The notes beneath the pieces are model-generated. The model was not told the origin of the DNA. It made no database searches and worked only from the letters and a program-made list of their open reading frames with translations. A stretch of DNA of 64,000 nucleotides, from positions 1 through 64,000 of the forward strand of contig DXXG01000004.1 in assembly GCA_019416455.1 (NCBI GenBank), written 5' to 3'. Shown piece by piece: positions 26,752-35,726 of this stretch. Every line of letters begins with the position of its first letter. Position 1 is the stretch's first letter. The translations under genes were made by a program, and so were the position numbers. This DNA comes from Clostridiales bacterium (lineage in GTDB: Bacteria; Bacillota; Clostridia; Oscillospirales; Acutalibacteraceae).

Positions 26752-28947
26752 ATGCGGTTTCAGAGTAATTTTCAGTGGGATCAGGTCCTGAAATATGGTG
26801 CGCAGCGTTTGACACGCACCGTCAGCAGACCCATCAACGCCCTCTACCGCAAGGTTCGTTTTGCCATGAACCCCACCAGCTTTGTCAACAAAGTGGTGGG
26901 AGATATCGACCAAAACGTCAAGCAGATCGCGAAGCCGCCCACCACATTGAAGGGCTTTGTGGCTATCGGAAGGCATTATGTGGCTAAAAAGCTGCTGTTC
27001 GCTTTGGCTTTGGTGGTCTTGCTGCTGGTCGTGGTGTTTTTCAAGCTGGCTCTACCGGCGATACAGTCCCAGTTTTTCACAAAGACCATGTATCTCAACA
27101 GCCAGGAGATGATCGGCTATACTGGCAAAGTGGAACTGCTGGCGCGGGAGACAGATCAGCTGATCTTCCGGGGCAGGATGGAACAGGGACGGATCACCGG
27201 CAGCGGTGAACTGTGGGATTACAATGGTGTGTTGGTCTACCGGGGCGAGTTCCTTCTTGAGGAGTATTCCGGTATGGGAGAGCTGTACTATCCCAACGGG
27301 AAAACCCAGTACAAGGGAGAGTTCCTGGCAAATCAGTATGCAGGGAACGGAAAGTTCTACCGGGAAGACGGCACCTTGGAATATGAAGGAGCCTTTGAAA
27401 GCGGAGTCTATCAGGGCAGCGGCAGGCTTTATGGTGAAAGCGGCGCTGTGCTCTATGAAGGCGCTTTTGACAAAGGCGTCTATCAAGGCGAGGGAAAGCT
27501 TTACACCTCGGAAGGTGAGCTGTTGTACGAGGGAGGCTTTTCCGCAGGGAACTATGAGGGTGAAGGCAAACTTTATGAGAATGGAAGTTTGATTTACAGC
27601 GGCCAGTTCTCTGGCGGCAAGCGCAGTGGTACTGGTGTACAGTACGCCCAAGACGGGACTGTGCTTTTCCGGGGGACCTTTGAAGACGACCAGCCAATGG
27701 ATGGGACAGGTAAGGTGTATTCCGAAGAGGGAAAGCTGCTCTATGAGGGAGCGCTATCCAAGGGGGTATACCATGGAGAAGGGAAATTGTTCGACCCGGC
27801 GGGCTGGCTGCTTTACGAAGGCGCGTTTGAAAACGGCGTGTACCAGGGAACGGGCAAACTGTACCAGTCCAATGGCCAGTTGGTATATGAGGGAGCTTTT
27901 GTGGCCGGTTTGTACGAAGGCAAAGGCAAAGAGTACGAAAACGGCGTTTTGATCTATGAAGGCGAGTTCCAAGCTGGCAAACGGAACGGAGCCGGCGTCC
28001 TGTACGACAGTGAAGGGAATGTCCTTTACGAAGGTACCTTCCAAGATGGTCTTCCGATGGAAGGCAACGGCGCGGTGTACGATGGTGACCGCCTGGTGTA
28101 CGAGGGCGGCCTCGTGGATGGCGTCTATCAAGGAGAAGGAACTCTCTACCGGGAGGACGGCAGCGTTCTGTATAGTGGCGAATTTGTGGACGGTAAGTAT
28201 GAGGGAAAGGGTTCCCTGTACTTTGCCAACGGTGAGCTGCGTTATGAAGGCGCTTTCGTCCAGGGACAGTTCCAAGGGGACGGCGTCCTGTATCGAGAGG
28301 ATGGGACTACCCAGTATGAAGGAGCTTTTGCCGCTGGTCAGTATGAAGGCGAAGGCAAACTCTACGACGGAAAAGAACGCCTGGTGTATGAGGGCGCTTG
28401 GTCCAAGGGAAAGCGTTCTGGCGAAGGCATAGCGTATGACGCGGAGACTGAACGGATCCTCTACGAGGGTGAATGGGAGAGAGATCTCTATTCCGGCGCC
28501 GGCCAGCTCTATGATGTGAAGCGGGACGCGCTGCTGTATGACGGGGAGTTCTACCGTGGTGTGTATCAGGGCAGCGGCAAGCTGTACAATACCCAGACCG
28601 GGAAACTGATTTATGAAGGCAATTTCCTTTCCGGAAAATATGAGGGGGATGGTGTTGCCTATACCAGTGACGGCCGCCTGCTTTACGAAGGAGGATTCCG
28701 GTCGGGTCTGTATGACGGGAAAGGCACTCTTTATGATCCCGCAACAGGTAAGGTGGTAGAGACGGGCGAGTTCCGTAATGGTGTTTTGGTCACACCTGAT
28801 TCTGAATTGAACGGCAGTGAGGATGAGTCATCTTCAGAGAGTTCCGTCCCGGATGAAACGGTCTCTTCTCAGTCGGTCGTATCTCAGAATGAGACCACTA
28901 TGGAGGCGTTTTCGATGTTGTCTCCATTGAAAACCAGAAAGGGGTGA
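26752..28947 (+). CDS. Membrane-anchored MORN-repeat protein
   Basis: 731 residues behind GGGGGTGCGAG. An ~80-residue N-terminal region is followed by one membrane helix (81-104). From residue ~130 come about 22 consecutive MORN-type repeats of 23-24 residues with the pattern LxYEGxFxxGxYxGxGxLY. The last ~45 residues are a Ser/Glu-rich tail. MORN repeats form extended beta ribbons, often lipid- or protein-binding. With the helix before them the repeats are probably outside the membrane, though the topology is not proven. A block of five repeats is itself duplicated. Placed among CIS genes, it may tether or guide the particle through the envelope. Confidence 0.85.
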   Translation: MRFQSNFQWDQVLKYGAQRLTRTVSRPINALYRKVRFAMNPTSFVNKVVGDIDQNVKQIAKPPTTLKGFVAIGRHYVAKKLLFALALVVLLLVVVFFKLALPAIQSQFFTKTMYLNSQEMIGYTGKVELLARETDQLIFRGRMEQGRITGSGELWDYNGVLVYRGEFLLEEYSGMGELYYPNGKTQYKGEFLANQYAGNGKFYREDGTLEYEGAFESGVYQGSGRLYGESGAVLYEGAFDKGVYQGEGKLYTSEGELLYEGGFSAGNYEGEGKLYENGSLIYSGQFSGGKRSGTGVQYAQDGTVLFRGTFEDDQPMDGTGKVYSEEGKLLYEGALSKGVYHGEGKLFDPAGWLLYEGAFENGVYQGTGKLYQSNGQLVYEGAFVAGLYEGKGKEYENGVLIYEGEFQAGKRNGAGVLYDSEGNVLYEGTFQDGLPMEGNGAVYDGDRLVYEGGLVDGVYQGEGTLYREDGSVLYSGEFVDGKYEGKGSLYFANGELRYEGAFVQGQFQGDGVLYREDGTTQYEGAFAAGQYEGEGKLYDGKERLVYEGAWSKGKRSGEGIAYDAETERILYEGEWERDLYSGAGQLYDVKRDALLYDGEFYRGVYQGSGKLYNTQTGKLIYEGNFLSGKYEGDGVAYTSDGRLLYEGGFRSGLYDGKGTLYDPATGKVVETGEFRNGVLVTPDSELNGSEDESSSESSVPDETVSSQSVVSQNETTMEAFSMLSPLKTRKG

Positions 28948-28954
28948 ACCAGCT

Positions 28955-29536
28955 GTGGGTGAATATACGGCGTTCGCGGACTTGAGCGGAGCGCTTATCA
29001 AGCTGCTTCAGGCATACTTGGTGCCGGATACCGTGCGCAGTGTTGACAGTATTGGTCTGTGCAGTCCCGCAGATCACGGGGATTTTCTGCTGGGGGTCCA
29101 CCTGTATTCCATTGAGGAGTGCGCTGAGATTCGGGAGACAGAGATGGTCAGCCGGGGATTGCAGCAACAGCAGTATCCACCCAGTTATTACCAGCTGTAC
29201 TATATGATCACGCCCTACTCTACCAGCAGCTTGAAATTTCGCGCGGAAGAAGAGCAGCGTATCCTGGGCAGGGTGGCGCAGGTGATCAGAGATTATGGCT
29301 TTTTTGACGGGGAGACTTATCACCCCGTATCAGCGCCGAAAGGGCTGGATGTCAGGATGGAATGGGTCACACTGACCACCGAGGAAAAGCTGAAGATCTG
29401 GAATGTGCCGGACGCGCCTTATCGCACCTCGCTGTTTTACAAGGCGCTGCCTGTGGCAGTGGCTTCTACCAAGATGAAGCGGATCCGCAGGGTCACTGGC
29501 TTCGACTTGTCTGTCAACGAAAAAGAACAGCCCTGA
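28955..29536 (+). CDS. CIS tail terminator/cap protein (DUF4255, Pvc16/Afp16-like)
   Basis: 193 residues from GTG 28955 behind AAAGGGGTG. The family pattern is visible: an N-terminal helix, then DFLLGVHLYSIEECAEIRET, YQLYYMITPYSTSSLKFRAE and EEQRILGRVAQVIRDY. In Afp/PVC this protein caps the tube and sets its end. It follows the MORN gene by seven bases. Confidence 0.88.
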   Translation: MGEYTAFADLSGALIKLLQAYLVPDTVRSVDSIGLCSPADHGDFLLGVHLYSIEECAEIRETEMVSRGLQQQQYPPSYYQLYYMITPYSTSSLKFRAEEEQRILGRVAQVIRDYGFFDGETYHPVSAPKGLDVRMEWVTLTTEEKLKIWNVPDAPYRTSLFYKALPVAVASTKMKRIRRVTGFDLSVNEKEQP

Positions 29537-29566
29537 CTGCGGCTGTGAAAGAAAGGGGGAAATGTC

Positions 29567-30316
29567 GTGGCGACGTGGAACACGGTCAAAATTGGCTGGA
29601 AAGCAGATTTTGTGGTGGCCTGTGTGGACAGTGTCACTGGGAGGATCGTTCGGGACGCTGCGCTTCAAGTGTGGTCACCCGGCCACCCCAGACCTGTGCG
29701 CAAATCTGACGGTTACTATGTGTTCCTGGGCTGCGGGCAGGGAACGGTTTCTGTCCAGATAAAGTCTCCTATGTTCCAGGACGTTTCCCTGGAACAGGAA
29801 CTTCCCGATCCCCAAGGAAGCCTTCCTGTGCGCTGGGTGAGACTTACCCCGAACCGCAGCTACCCTTTTCCGGAAGGCACAGCTTTTATAGAAGGAACGG
29901 CCGCCCCTGGAAGCCGGATGGCGGCGATAGGAGGCCGGCCTCTGCGGCTGGGAGAAGATTGCAAAAAAGGCGCTGAGGTCATACGGCTCCATCTGCCTTG
30001 GGAGATCCGATTGGATGGAGCGCTGCTGGCTGTGACAGTGAAAGGCCAGAAAACTGTGGAGAAGCTGCGTCTGGGAGAGCTTTTGGATGAGGGGCAGTAT
30101 CGTGTGGACGTCCCCTTGAAAAAAGAGTACTACATGGCGCAGACGGCACTGCTGCCAGTGTGGGAAACCACAGTGGAAGAAGACGGTCATTTTTGGCTGG
30201 CGCTCCCGGGTGCGTTGGGGACGGAAGCCCGATGCAGTTGTATTGGCCCGAGAGGTACACGGCCTAAGGAACGGGAGATCTTCCTTCAGGAGACCCTCAC
30301 AAAACTGGACTTTTGA
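29567..30316 (+). CDS. All-beta CIS-locus protein of unknown function
   Basis: 249 residues from GTG 29567. The first ~90 residues look like a carboxypeptidase-regulatory/Ig-type sandwich (DSVTGRIVRDAALQVWSPG, then SDGYYVFLGCGQGTVSVQIK); the rest is beta-rich. No signal peptide. DUF4255 genes in CIS loci are often followed by a protein of this kind, which may decorate or stabilise the particle. I do not recognise the family. Confidence 0.6.
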   Translation: MATWNTVKIGWKADFVVACVDSVTGRIVRDAALQVWSPGHPRPVRKSDGYYVFLGCGQGTVSVQIKSPMFQDVSLEQELPDPQGSLPVRWVRLTPNRSYPFPEGTAFIEGTAAPGSRMAAIGGRPLRLGEDCKKGAEVIRLHLPWEIRLDGALLAVTVKGQKTVEKLRLGELLDEGQYRVDVPLKKEYYMAQTALLPVWETTVEEDGHFWLALPGALGTEARCSCIGPRGTRPKEREIFLQETLTKLDF

Positions 30317-30400
30317 AGCGAAAAGTCCCTGATACAAAGATCCCAAAGCACGAGAAAGACAGGTTGATCGGCAGACGGGAATGGGAAAGGCGGAACAAAA

Positions 30401-30766
30401 ATGGCAATGGCGGTTCGTGCGGGAGCAATGCTCAAATGCTCGTTTGGAGTGGCACCCTCTGTTTTGGCGGTGCTGCCTACCAACCGGGTGCTCAATGGAG
30501 CTCCTTTGGCAACGATCATGGACTATGTTCCCATGGTCAATATTCCTCCTTTTGGAGTGTGCAACTGTCCCGCGAATCCCGCGGTGGTGGCCGCAGGCGG
30601 AGCGGCGCCCTGTACGCCGCTCATCGTGGCGCCTTGGACGCCTGGAAGCCCTACGGTGACCATCGGAGGATTTCCCGCATTGAACCAGAGCTCTCAGTGC
30701 ATATGCACCTGGGGTGGTGTGATCACTGTCGCGAACCCCGGTGTCACCAATGTTATGGTCCCTTAG
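30401..30766 (+). CDS. PAAR-like spike tip protein (DUF4280)
   Basis: 121 residues behind AAAGGCGG. DUF4280 features: RAGAMLKCSFGVAPSVLAVL, a central Cys-containing CNCPANPA, then TVTIGGFPALNQSSQCICTW and GVITVANPGVTNVMV. Cysteines at the centre can bind a metal at the tip of the cone, which caps the beta-helix spike (16534). The 84 bases before it hold no other gene. Confidence 0.92.
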   Translation: MAMAVRAGAMLKCSFGVAPSVLAVLPTNRVLNGAPLATIMDYVPMVNIPPFGVCNCPANPAVVAAGGAAPCTPLIVAPWTPGSPTVTIGGFPALNQSSQCICTWGGVITVANPGVTNVMVP

Positions 30767-30776
30767 GAGGTACGGC

Positions 30777-33530
30777 ATGAAGAAACGACTAGAAAAAATA
30801 GCGCTGGCAGCGTTGGTGTTTTGTGTAGCGCTGGCAGCCGTTGTCACCATCTTTACCAGGGAGCAGCCGCTTCACTATATCTTGGATTCTGTGATTTCCA
30901 ATGATCTGGTTTATGGCATTGATGACGACGAGGATAAAGTGCGTTTTTTTGTCGCGGATACCTCCGGTGTGATCCAGGATCAGTTTACTGTGGATCGTGA
31001 GGACGGCGGCGGAGTCTATAATGTGTTCGACTACATCTCTCTGGATAAGGGAGGCATGTATGTATATGGCGCCAAGATCGACACCGTTACCAATACATAT
31101 TTGGATGAGTCGGTCTATTACTGCGACTTTAAAAAGGGGCGTTTGGAGCACTATCGAAAACTTCCGGTGATCTATCCGGATGGGCAGAACAACTTATCCG
31201 TCAAAGTTGAGAACGGACTGGTCACTTACTTGACCTACGAATTTTTAGATGATCTGGTGGTTACGGTCCACAGAATGGATCAAAGTGGTCAAGTGGAGGA
31301 TATCCATCAGCTGTATTTCGACCCCTATGTAAATATCTACGACTATGCGTACAGCGACAAATGGAAATTGGTATTCATCACTCCGGACAACAAGATCTAC
31401 CGTTCTTTGGAGAATGGAAGTTCCGTACAGGTGTATCCCAAGGATGACAATGTCCATCAGCTGACAGATTTTTACTATGCCGGCGGGGATTATGTGTACG
31501 TTACGGATGTGGTGCTGGGCCAGGTGCTGCGGATCGACCTGAATTCCGGTGGCGCGGTGCCTATCCACAACGTCAATCTTACCATGGGCGACGGGTATCG
31601 GTTCAGCGATTTTGAAAAGATCCGTTACAAAGAAAACGGGGATTTTTGCGCCACAGTGCAGCTGGATAGTGATTCCAGCGGTTTGGGGCTTTACCGGGAT
31701 GGCTCTTTCAAGGTGTTGGAAAGTTTGGAAAAAAAGCCGGCAGCCTGCTGGGGGACCTTCTTCTGGACGCTATTGTGGACAGTGGTAGTAGTTCTGCTCC
31801 TGTTGGGGATCTATGAGCTGTTTTTGTTGCTCACCCGGCGGCGGTTCCCCATCTTGGCCAAAATGATTTTGGCGCTGCTCCCTGTGGTGATCCTCTGCGC
31901 GCTGGTCACACGGTTTTACATGCAGCGCAACTTGACTTCCGAGCTGATGAGCGCCCAGTACCGGGAGCTTTACCAGAACAGCCAGAATTTTCTGGCAGGA
32001 GTGGATGCGTTCTACTGGACGGATATCGATCCTGCCGACGCGTATGAAACCAATGAATATTTCGATTTCCAAGATCTGTTTTTCAATCGAAACAGTACGG
32101 CAGTGCAGCTGCTGGGCAGTGCCGATGAAGGCAGTTCGGACGTCAACTATTTCTCCTATCTTTTCGCCTATCGGGTGAAGGATGGCAAGCTGTACTCATA
32201 TTTCTGCGATCCTCAGCCGGTGAATACTCCGGTGGAATACAAACAGAGCCGGGAGCTGGTCGCTGATTTCTATGAGTGTGTAGAAAAAGGACAGCCGGTA
32301 AAGGGCGAGTATCGGGATAAATTCGGCAACTGGAGCGTGGTGCTGGTCCCTGTCTTTGATGACGAGGGGAATGTGGCCGCCGTGCTGGAATCCGGTATGT
32401 CGAAAGTGCTGCTGGATTACAACATCCGCCAGGAGATCCGGTATCTCACCATTGTGAACATGCTGATCCTGACGGCTATGATGGTCTTTATCGCAGTGAT
32501 CCTCACATATGGCCTCTATCCGTTGAAGCGCCTGAAAAGAGGTGTGGAGGAAATGCTGGACGGTCATTTGGGAGTGACAGTGCCTGTGCGGGGCAGGGAT
32601 GAGGTTGCGGAGATCTCTGAGGTGTTCAACCGCATGTCCCAGAGCATCCAAAACCATTTTCAGCAGATGGAGCGGTTTAACCGGGCGAGTTTCCGCTTTA
32701 TTCCTTCTCAGATTTTCCGTCTGCTTCACAAAGAAGGCGTGGCCGATGTGCAGAAGGGCGATAACACCACCCAGTCCACAACGGCGTTGTCCTTCCACAC
32801 TGTGACCTTCCATACCCGGATGCGCACCATGACCGGTGAGGAAATGTACCGCTTTATCAACCGGATCTTGTCAGTGACCGTACCCGCTATCCAGGAAAAG
32901 AACGGCGTCATCAGTCAGTTTGAGAACGCCGGGATCGAAGGCTTTTTCACAGATTCCAGCGATACCGCGCTGAGCTGCGCTGTATCCATCTGCCAGAGAA
33001 TGCTCCCCTTAGGGGAAGAACCTGGATTCGAGGGAGTACGGCCTGCGGTCGGACTTAACTACGGCTCCACAAAACTGGGCATTGTGGGTACGGACCAGCG
33101 TTTGGAAGCTGTGGCGATTTCCGAGTCCACAAACCTGGCGAAGTTTTTGCAGAAGATAGCGCCCAAATATTCCGCGCGGATCCTGGTGACAGGCACGCTT
33201 TTGGAGCAGATCCCTGACGCACGCAGCAGATATCACCTGCGGTGGATCGGTTTTGTTTCCCTTTCCGCCACCGAGTCTTTGGAGCCCATCTATGATTGCT
33301 TCGACGGAGATACGCCGGAGGAGCGGGCTTGGAAAGCGGAGACCAAGGAACAGTTTGAGCGAGGTGTGGCACTGTATTGCTTACGCTCCTACTATGAGGC
33401 ACGGAAGATGTTTATTGAAGTGCTGAAAAGTTCTTACCAGGATTTCGCCGCAAAAGAATACTTGTTCCTTTGCGACCGGAGACTGAATCAGGAAGATACT
33501 GAGGATCAGGTTTACTTGGTACGTTATTGA
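30777..33530 (+). CDS. Receptor-like protein with HAMP and degenerate class III cyclase domain
   Basis: 917 residues from ATG 30777 behind AGGAGG. N-terminal membrane helix (~5-27), a ~300-residue beta-rich extracytoplasmic region, further helices at ~330-352 and ~359-378, a second sensor segment, a helix at ~555-580, HAMP (~582-635), and a class III nucleotide cyclase domain (~665-850). The two metal-binding Asp positions seem lost: the usual FxDIxGFT reads SFHTVTFHT and the usual GD turn reads NAGIEGFF. It is therefore probably a non-catalytic sensor or scaffold. It sits between tip and ATPase genes, suggesting it senses or positions CIS activity. Confidence 0.72.
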   Translation: MKKRLEKIALAALVFCVALAAVVTIFTREQPLHYILDSVISNDLVYGIDDDEDKVRFFVADTSGVIQDQFTVDREDGGGVYNVFDYISLDKGGMYVYGAKIDTVTNTYLDESVYYCDFKKGRLEHYRKLPVIYPDGQNNLSVKVENGLVTYLTYEFLDDLVVTVHRMDQSGQVEDIHQLYFDPYVNIYDYAYSDKWKLVFITPDNKIYRSLENGSSVQVYPKDDNVHQLTDFYYAGGDYVYVTDVVLGQVLRIDLNSGGAVPIHNVNLTMGDGYRFSDFEKIRYKENGDFCATVQLDSDSSGLGLYRDGSFKVLESLEKKPAACWGTFFWTLLWTVVVVLLLLGIYELFLLLTRRRFPILAKMILALLPVVILCALVTRFYMQRNLTSELMSAQYRELYQNSQNFLAGVDAFYWTDIDPADAYETNEYFDFQDLFFNRNSTAVQLLGSADEGSSDVNYFSYLFAYRVKDGKLYSYFCDPQPVNTPVEYKQSRELVADFYECVEKGQPVKGEYRDKFGNWSVVLVPVFDDEGNVAAVLESGMSKVLLDYNIRQEIRYLTIVNMLILTAMMVFIAVILTYGLYPLKRLKRGVEEMLDGHLGVTVPVRGRDEVAEISEVFNRMSQSIQNHFQQMERFNRASFRFIPSQIFRLLHKEGVADVQKGDNTTQSTTALSFHTVTFHTRMRTMTGEEMYRFINRILSVTVPAIQEKNGVISQFENAGIEGFFTDSSDTALSCAVSICQRMLPLGEEPGFEGVRPAVGLNYGSTKLGIVGTDQRLEAVAISESTNLAKFLQKIAPKYSARILVTGTLLEQIPDARSRYHLRWIGFVSLSATESLEPIYDCFDGDTPEERAWKAETKEQFERGVALYCLRSYYEARKMFIEVLKSSYQDFAAKEYLFLCDRRLNQEDTEDQVYLVRY

Positions 33531-33578
33531 TCCTGTGACCAAAGAGAAAGCGCTGTACGGCGAGAAAGGAGGAGAGCT

Positions 33579-35726
33579 GTGGAAAAGAACAGCACCTGGG
33601 AATTTTATCAGCGGTTGGAAGAGCTTTTGTGGGAGTTTTTAGATCTGTACGCTGATACGGTGGGCGGTTCGGACGATCCAACTAAAAGGTCAGATACCCA
33701 TAGAGTACCGGACCAGGATGCCTATGCCAAAAAAGTTTTGGGGATCAAAAAACGCCTGTCCCTGCTCCAGATGGATGCTGGAAAGGGGAAGAAGGGAGAG
33801 ATCCCTCTGCTGCGGCTGTACCGGTTGTTCCAGCCTGGAGAATTCGCCTGGTTTTGTGCGCTGTTATCTTTGGCTGCGGAGTGGAATGGGGAATTCTGCC
33901 GGCGGCTGGGAAAGCTGCAAGGCAACTATGGGCCGGCTTTTCCCACAGTGGGATTCTGTGCCAGCTGTTTCACCCAGGATCCCGCTGAGCAAAAACGCCT
34001 CATGCTGGAGCTGGAAAAAGAGGCTCTCTTTCTGGATGCTTTCTTTGAAGATTGGGACCGAAGCCGGGAAGCTTATTCTCAGCGTCCCATGCGGCTTCGT
34101 CCAAGAGTGGTGCAACTGATGGGCAGCTGGGAAAGTGAAAATCCCAGATTGCAGGGGCTGGTCACGGTCCATGGTCTGGAGGAAGAAGGACTTCCCCCTC
34201 TGCTGGCAGGGGAAACAGTGGCGGCACGACTGGATGCTTTTGACGCTGGCGACAGGCAGATCCTTTTCTCCTTTTATGGTCCGCAAGGTGGCGGGAAAAA
34301 GCTGCAAGCCCGGCACTTTTGCCGGAAGCGGGGCGTTTCGCTTTTGGTGGTGCAAATGGATTGGATGCCTTTGGAAGAGAGAGAGTTTTCCTCTCTTTTG
34401 GGGGAGATTTGCCTGGAGGCTGCTGTGAGAGAGGCTTACGTTGCCTTTGACAGGGTGACGGTGGCCCAGGATAACGGGGAGGCCCGAGCGCGAGCTTCTC
34501 TGCTGGAACAGCATCTGGAGCGTTTGTGGCAGGTGTGCCGGGTGGTGTTTTTCTTGGGGGAGACCGAGTGGCGTCCCCGGGGAGATAAGGATTTCGGGTT
34601 CTTTTCTTTGAAGCTGGAAGCACTGCCTTTGGAAGAGCGGATGCAGGTGTGGGAGAGTTATTTTAAGATCCTCCCCGTGGCCGAGGATGTGGACGTAGAA
34701 CTGCTGGCAGGGAAATTTCCTTTTACCGGCGGTATGGTGAAAGACAGTCTTTTAGAGGCATTGGAACAGATGCGCTGGCAGGGCAAGACATGCCTGGACA
34801 GTGAATTGCTTCACGAAGCGTGCAGCAAACAAGTGGTCCATCATCTGGAAGGCCGCGCTACCCGCATTGACAGCCATTACCACTGGGATGACCTAGTGCT
34901 GCCTCCTCGACAGAAAACAGCGTTGAGGGACGCCTGTGACCAGGTGCTCTTTGGACGCACCGTATATCACAAATGGAATTTTGGAGACAAGGTCTCTTAT
35001 GGCAGGGGAGTGTCGCTGCTGTTCACAGGACCTCCGGGTACTGGTAAGACCATGGCTGCCCAAGTGATGGCCAATGAGTTGCGCATGGAACTCTTTAAAG
35101 TGGATCTCTCCGGGATGCTTTCAAAATATGTGGGAGAGACGGAAAAGAATCTGGGCGTCGTGTTCGAGGAGATGAAAAAAAGCCAGAATATCCTGTTCTT
35201 CGATGAGGCCGACGCTCTGTTCGGCAAACGGGCGGAAGTCAAGGATGCCAACGACCGCTATGCCAACGCCCAGGTTGCCTATCTTTTGCAGAAAATGGAG
35301 GAATATGACGGCGTGATCGTACTGGCCACCAATCTTCTGCAAAATTTTGATGAAGCATTTAAGCGACGGTTGAAGTTCGTGGTGGATTTCCCGTTTCCGG
35401 GGCCAGCGCAGCGCCGGGAGATCTGGGGCAAGGTTTTTCCCAGTCAGGCTCCCCTGGACGGAAGCGCGGATCTGGATTATCTGGCGGAACGCTTCGAGCT
35501 TTCCGGAAGCAATATCAAAAATATCGCTGTTGCGGCGGCGTTTCTGGCCGCAGGAGCCAGGGAGCCCAGTATTTCCATGAAGTCCCTGCTTCTGGCGCTG
35601 CAACGGGAGTATGAGAAAATGGGAAAAGTGCTCACCGCCGGGGAATTAGGCGAATATGCGGGCTATTTGAAGCCACAACAGGAGACCGAATACAGCAAAG
35701 GAGGAATCTGGGATGGCAGGAACTGA
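33579..35726 (+). CDS. CIS AAA+ ATPase (Afp15-like)
   Basis: 715 residues from GTG 33579 behind AAAGGAGG. The N-terminal half carries a degenerate P-loop region (FYGPQGGGKKLQARHF at ~230). The C-terminal AAA+ module has Walker A GPPGTGKT (~484), Walker B ILFFDEADALFGKR (~540), a sensor region VIVLATNL and arginines in AFKRRLKFVVDFPFP. This two-part layout is typical of the ATPase conserved in nearly all extracellular CIS, thought to help assembly or cargo loading. Its end overlaps the next gene by 14 bases. Confidence 0.93.
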   Translation: MEKNSTWEFYQRLEELLWEFLDLYADTVGGSDDPTKRSDTHRVPDQDAYAKKVLGIKKRLSLLQMDAGKGKKGEIPLLRLYRLFQPGEFAWFCALLSLAAEWNGEFCRRLGKLQGNYGPAFPTVGFCASCFTQDPAEQKRLMLELEKEALFLDAFFEDWDRSREAYSQRPMRLRPRVVQLMGSWESENPRLQGLVTVHGLEEEGLPPLLAGETVAARLDAFDAGDRQILFSFYGPQGGGKKLQARHFCRKRGVSLLVVQMDWMPLEEREFSSLLGEICLEAAVREAYVAFDRVTVAQDNGEARARASLLEQHLERLWQVCRVVFFLGETEWRPRGDKDFGFFSLKLEALPLEERMQVWESYFKILPVAEDVDVELLAGKFPFTGGMVKDSLLEALEQMRWQGKTCLDSELLHEACSKQVVHHLEGRATRIDSHYHWDDLVLPPRQKTALRDACDQVLFGRTVYHKWNFGDKVSYGRGVSLLFTGPPGTGKTMAAQVMANELRMELFKVDLSGMLSKYVGETEKNLGVVFEEMKKSQNILFFDEADALFGKRAEVKDANDRYANAQVAYLLQKMEEYDGVIVLATNLLQNFDEAFKRRLKFVVDFPFPGPAQRREIWGKVFPSQAPLDGSADLDYLAERFELSGSNIKNIAVAAAFLAAGAREPSISMKSLLLALQREYEKMGKVLTAGELGEYAGYLKPQQETEYSKGGIWDGRN

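Noticed and set aside
27230..28800. Regular short repeats that could suggest a CRISPR array or tandem DNA repeat
   Set aside because: The ~70-base period is the coding period of MORN repeats; nucleotide identity between units is too low, and no unique spacers exist.
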